From: Parcubacteria group bacterium CG11_big_fil_rev_8_21_14_0_20_39_22
GTDB lineage: Bacteria > Patescibacteriota > Minisyncoccia > Phycocordibacterales > GCA-002787175
DNA: 15,684 nt
Reading direction: 5' to 3'
Assembly: GCA_002787175.1 (NCBI GenBank)
Contig: PCWC01000078.1
Span: 1-15,684 of the forward strand
Shown: positions 12,991-15,684 of the stretch, piece by piece
Layout of the letters: each line of letters begins with the position of its first letter
Numbering within the stretch: the stretch's first letter is position 1
Notes under the pieces: model-generated
What the model saw: only the letters and a program-made list of their open reading frames with translations
Database searches by the model: none
Told to the model about the DNA's origin: nothing
Position numbers and translations under genes: made by a program

Positions 12991-13608
12991 ATGGATACAA
13001 CAAAAGAAACAAAAAATAATACAGAAAATGCGACACAGTCCCCAAAGCCGGATCTAAGATCTCGAGGCGGTTCACGAGCGCGAGGCGGTTCCGAGGGTAT
13101 GAAACGTCGAGGAAGAGATAGACGTCCTGAGCGTCCAAAGTCTGAATACGAACAAAAGATGCTTACCATAAGGCGAGTAGCTCGTGTTGCAGCGGGAGGA
13201 AGAAGGTTCAGCTTCAGTGTTGCTATGGCAATCGGTAATCGTAACGGCCTTGTTGGAGTCGGAATTGGTAAAGCTGGAGACACAGCTCTTGCAATAGAAA
13301 AGGCGGTCAAGGATGCTAAGAAGCAAATGATAAAAGTTCCTATCACAAAAGACCACTCGATCCCTCACGAAATTATTACAAAATATTCAAGTGCAAAAGT
13401 AATCCTTATACCCGCTCCTGGTAAGGGTCTTGTTGCTGGTAGTGCTGTTCGAGACGTCCTTACTCTTGCCGGATATCGTGGAGTTGTAGGTAAGATAATA
13501 TCTGGAAGCAAGAATAAATTAAATATCGCGAGAGCGACAGTTAAAGCTTTAACCGAAATAAATCCGCCAAAAGATACAGCTTCAAAAACTAAATCTGAAA
13601 AGAAATAA
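12991..13608 (+). CDS. rpsE: 30S ribosomal protein S5 (uS5)
   Basis: uS5 forms the mRNA entry site with uS3 and uS4 and affects decoding accuracy. The ATG at 12991 gives 205 residues; the open frame further upstream overlaps rplR and is rejected. The first 45 residues form a low-complexity Arg/Gly/Ser-rich tail (SRGGSRARGGSEGMKRRGRD) not found in most bacteria. The conserved core then begins with KMLTIRRVARVAAGGRRF, followed by GNRNGLVGVGIGKAGD, HEIITKYSSAKVILIPAPGK and GSAVRDVLTLAGYRGVVGK. rplO begins 3 nt after its stop, so rpmD (uL30), normally between them, is absent, as reported for CPR bacteria. Confidence 0.97.
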   Translation: MDTTKETKNNTENATQSPKPDLRSRGGSRARGGSEGMKRRGRDRRPERPKSEYEQKMLTIRRVARVAAGGRRFSFSVAMAIGNRNGLVGVGIGKAGDTALAIEKAVKDAKKQMIKVPITKDHSIPHEIITKYSSAKVILIPAPGKGLVAGSAVRDVLTLAGYRGVVGKIISGSKNKLNIARATVKALTEINPPKDTASKTKSEKK

Positions 13609-13611
13609 ATT

Positions 13612-14061
13612 ATGGAAACACAACTTCTTAAAAGGAAAAATAAGAATAAAATATCGCGCCGAGTCGGACGTGGGGGAAAGCGTGGAAAGACTTCCGGTAG
13701 AGGTACAAAGGGACAGAAGGCACGAGCTGGAACCAGTGGACGACCTGAGTTTCGCGATATCATTAAAAAAATTCCTAAGCTTCGCGGTAGGGGTAAGAAT
13801 GGTCTGCGTAGTATACAAAAGGATGCCTTGCCAGTAAGCTTGTCCTCAATAGATAAGAACTTTAATGATGGAGATAAAGTAAATCCAACCACTCTGATTG
13901 AAAAAGGTGTTGTAGAGAGCAGAAGTGGAAGGATTCCTCCTATGAAAATATTAAATTCTGGTAAAATTTCTAAAAAGGTATTAGTAGAAGGTATACAAAT
14001 TTCCAAAGGTGCCAAGGAGGCAGTAGAAAAAGCCGGAGGGAGTATAGCTTCCCTAAAGTAG
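13612..14061 (+). CDS. rplO: 50S ribosomal protein L15 (uL15)
   Basis: uL15 is a late-assembling 50S core protein. The 149 residues show the Gly/Arg/Lys-rich extended N-terminus (RRVGRGGKRGKTSGRGTKGQ, then KARAG) and the globular C-terminal part with VNPTTLIEKGVVE and KVLVEGIQISKGAKEAVEKA. Length is normal. It is 3 nt downstream of rpsE and 4 nt upstream of secY, consistent with translational coupling. Confidence 0.96.
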   Translation: METQLLKRKNKNKISRRVGRGGKRGKTSGRGTKGQKARAGTSGRPEFRDIIKKIPKLRGRGKNGLRSIQKDALPVSLSSIDKNFNDGDKVNPTTLIEKGVVESRSGRIPPMKILNSGKISKKVLVEGIQISKGAKEAVEKAGGSIASLK

Positions 14062-14065
14062 AAGT

Positions 14066-15340
14066 ATGTTTTCTTCTTTTTTTCATAAATTAAAAATCGC
14101 CCTAACCGACTCTTCACTTAGAAAGAAGATCGGTTTTGTTGCTTTTGCTCTTATCTTATTTAGAGTGCTTGCAGCGATACCGATACCCGGAGTCAATGTT
14201 CTGCGTCTGGAAGAATTTTTCTCAAATAACCAGTTTTTAGGGCTTCTAAACATTTTCTCGGGAGGTGGTTTGTCGAATCTCTCAATTGTGATGCTTGGTG
14301 TCGGACCGTACATTACTGCTTCGATTATAATGCAACTTCTAACCATCCTTTCTCCTAAGCTTAAGGCAATGTATCACGAAGAAGGCGAGGCGGGACGAAG
14401 AAGGTTTAGCCAATATTCACGTTTTATTACCGTCCCTCTTGCTCTTTTGCAGGGATACGGCTTTATGGTTTTGCTTGGTAATCAGGGCATTTTGGGTGAC
14501 CTGACTACTTTTGAAATGGTAACTAATCTTTTGGTTGTCGTCGCAGGGTCACTTCTCTTGATGTGGATAGGAGAGCTCATAAGCGAATTTGGAATAGGAA
14601 ATGGTGTATCACTTATAATTTTTGCCGGTATTGTCGCAAGTATCCCTACCGCAGCATCACAAATCTGGTTTGCTCGTGATATCTCTCAAGTACCTCTATA
14701 TCTTGGATTTTTAGTTGCGGCATTCCTTATAATTCTCGGAGTTGTGACAATTACAGAAGCCGAACGTCCTATTCCAGTAACATACGCAAAGAGAGTGCGA
14801 GGGATGAAAGTGTACGGTGGTATTTCTACCTACTTGCCTTTGAGATTAAACCAGGCGGGAGTTATTCCTATAATCTTCGCTCTTTCTATATTACTTTTTC
14901 CTCAAATGATATTAAATTTCCTTGTGAATGTTGATAGCTCGATTGTGCAGGCAATATCTGGAATAACTTTGGCTCTTCTTTCAAATTCATGGTTTTATTC
15001 GAGTGTCTACTTTATATTGGTATTTCTTTTCACTTTCTTCTACACCGCTGTCACTTTTGATCCAGATTCAATTGCTACCAATTTGCAGAAAAACGGTGCC
15101 TTTATTCCAGGTGTAAGACCTGGTCAAACGACTTCTCAGTATGTCGCCAAGGTCCTTACCAGGATCACTCTTGTAGGTGCTCTCTTTCTCGGTCTCATTG
15201 CTGTTTTACCGCTTGTAATGCAGGGTATAACAGGTAACACTGCTCTTGCTATAGGTGGTACTGCTCTCCTTATTGTTGTATCTGTGGTGCTTGATTTGGT
15301 CAAAAAGATTGAGGCTCAGGTGTCGATGCGAGAATACTAA
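14066..15340 (+). CDS. secY: Preprotein translocase subunit SecY
   Basis: SecY is the channel of the Sec translocon in the cytoplasmic membrane, working with SecE and SecA. The 424 residues form about ten hydrophobic helices. The N-terminal amphipathic segment (residues 1-22) leads into helix 1 and the plug-side signature LAAIPIPGVN. GPYITASIIMQLLTILSP follows near helix 2. The cytosolic C5 loop YAKRVRGMKVYGGISTYLPL, then RLNQAGVIPIIFA, and the ending KKIEAQVSMREY are typical. Length is normal and the gene is complete. It is the last gene of the operon in this window. adk/map, which often follow, are not present; a repeat tract and a terminator are found instead. Confidence 0.97.
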   Translation: MFSSFFHKLKIALTDSSLRKKIGFVAFALILFRVLAAIPIPGVNVLRLEEFFSNNQFLGLLNIFSGGGLSNLSIVMLGVGPYITASIIMQLLTILSPKLKAMYHEEGEAGRRRFSQYSRFITVPLALLQGYGFMVLLGNQGILGDLTTFEMVTNLLVVVAGSLLLMWIGELISEFGIGNGVSLIIFAGIVASIPTAASQIWFARDISQVPLYLGFLVAAFLIILGVVTITEAERPIPVTYAKRVRGMKVYGGISTYLPLRLNQAGVIPIIFALSILLFPQMILNFLVNVDSSIVQAISGITLALLSNSWFYSSVYFILVFLFTFFYTAVTFDPDSIATNLQKNGAFIPGVRPGQTTSQYVAKVLTRITLVGALFLGLIAVLPLVMQGITGNTALAIGGTALLIVVSVVLDLVKKIEAQVSMREY

Positions 15341-15344
15341 GGAT

Positions 15345-15395
15345 AGGTGTTAGTTTTTAGCTGTTAGGTGTTAGGAAGAGAATAGTTTTTAGGTT
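15345..15395. repeat. TTAGGTGTTAG-type repeats after secY
   Basis: GGTGTTAG, GTTAGGTG and TTTTTAGG words recur in the plus orientation, as at 2436-2636. Copies before operons are in the opposite orientation (159-200, 7199-7268), so the repeats bracket transcription units in inverted arrangement. Confidence 0.6.
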
Positions 15396-15429
15396 GTAAC
15401 TAGTAGTAAAAACATGGTCGACTGTATTC

Positions 15430-15438
15430 TGCTACAAT
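15430..15438 (+). promoter_or_regulatory. Extended -10 promoter downstream of secY
   Basis: TGC-TACAAT (TG at 15430-15431, hexamer 15433-15438) matches the extended -10 pattern of the other promoters here; no clear -35 is seen. A transcript from it would meet the hairpin at 15479-15506 after some 60 nt, giving either a tiny RNA or an attenuated leader of a downstream gene. Confidence 0.45.
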
Positions 15439-15478
15439 CTTAGACACAGATTAAGTCCAAAGCTAAAATGCAAAGAAA

Positions 15479-15506
15479 AAAAGACTTCGCGTATGCGAAG
15501 TCTTTT
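15479..15506. terminator. Bidirectional intrinsic terminator
   Basis: AAAAGACTTCGC (15479-15490) and GCGAAGTCTTTT (15495-15506) make a perfect 12-bp stem on a GTAT loop. The plus strand ends in T4. The minus strand continues the stem into a longer T-run (TTTTTTT), so termination should be stronger for transcription from the right-hand side. Confidence 0.8.
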
Positions 15507-15549
15507 GCAAAAACTTATCCTCTATCAATAGAATTTACTGACACATCCA

Positions 15550-15615
15550 TCAGCACGTTCTGATTGAGATATCACCTCCGTAAAAAGTTGAGCCGTGGAG
15601 AGCATTGTAAGCCAT
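15550..15615 (-). CDS. Possible 21-residue minus-strand peptide
   Basis: On the minus strand an ATG at 15615 opens MAYNALHGSTFYGGDISIRT plus Cys, then TGA. The peptide is rich in Gly and aromatic residues with a terminal Cys. It is followed 44 nt later by the terminator at 15506-15479, which has its better T-run on this strand. The upstream AAGAGAG is only a weak ribosome site. An overlapping minus-strand frame (15683-15528) is also open for about 50 codons and runs off the window edge. Either may be chance; I do not recognise them. Confidence 0.25.
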   Translation of the reverse strand: MAYNALHGSTFYGGDISIRTC

Positions 15616-15629
15616 GAACTCTCTTTTTT
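15598..15629 (+). terminator. Terminator-like hairpin with T6
   Basis: GAGAGCAT (15598-15605) pairs with ATG and CTCTC (15614-15623, AA bulge), followed by TTTTTT (15624-15629). On the plus strand it looks like a weak intrinsic terminator. On the minus strand the same stem would bury the ATG of the possible peptide. No plus-strand gene is seen between 15507 and here. Confidence 0.4.
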
Positions 15630-15684
15630 AGGGCTAAAGAAACTTTTCGGGGGCTGAATATGATAAAGTACAGCTCTGTTTAAA

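Noticed and set aside
13365..14117. 250-codon minus-strand open frame opposite rpsE/rplO
   Set aside because: It is the shadow of two well-identified ribosomal protein genes on the plus strand.

Overview
The window looks like chromosomal DNA of a Candidate Phyla Radiation (Patescibacteria, probably Parcubacteria-like) bacterium. Three things support this. The spc-type ribosomal protein operon has no rpmD (uL30): rpsE is followed 3 nt later by rplO. A short membrane-anchored winged-helix protein of a kind I associate with these genomes is present. Several ribosomal proteins carry lysine-rich tails. TAA, TAG and TGA all act as stops, so the code is the ordinary one. This placement is an inference; no 16S gene is in the window.

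Layout. 1-406: AT-rich leader with CTAACAA-type repeats, a TTGACA/extended -10 promoter (209-236) and a long 5' UTR. 407-1987: tuf and rpsJ, closed by a strong intrinsic terminator (1998-2029). 2030-7280: an accessory island sitting where rplC-rplD-rplW-rplB normally lie. It begins with palindromic repeats and hairpins, then holds a helical orphan gene, a truncated N-terminal piece of an adenine methyltransferase, a C5-cytosine methyltransferase overlapping a probable type II restriction endonuclease, a third unknown gene with decayed 3' sequence, and a leaderless membrane-anchored wHTH gene. It ends in a 36-bp perfect palindrome and more repeats. 7281-7308: a second promoter, inside a leader clearly related to the one before tuf. 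7362-15340: rpsS-rplV-rpsC-rplP-rpmC-rpsQ-rplN-rplX-rplE, a 413-nt non-coding gap with strong RNA-structure signal, then rpsN-rpsH-rplF-rplR-rpsE-rplO-secY. 15341-15684: repeats, an extended -10 promoter, a bidirectional terminator and a possible tiny minus-strand ORF.

How it works together. The resident genes build the translation apparatus and the Sec translocon (EF-Tu, small- and large-subunit proteins, SecY). The S10 operon is physically and transcriptionally split: the rpsJ terminator ends the first block and the 7281 promoter restarts the second. The island carries a probable type II restriction-modification system placed within or beside the remains of an older R-M locus, flanked by copies of repeats found at other operon borders here.

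Most notable points: the broken S10 operon with four core genes absent from their usual place; a structured RNA candidate between rplE and rpsN; paralogous promoter/leader modules; five promoters that all have an extended -10; and near-complete absence of Shine-Dalgarno sequences before the ribosomal protein genes, in contrast to some island genes.
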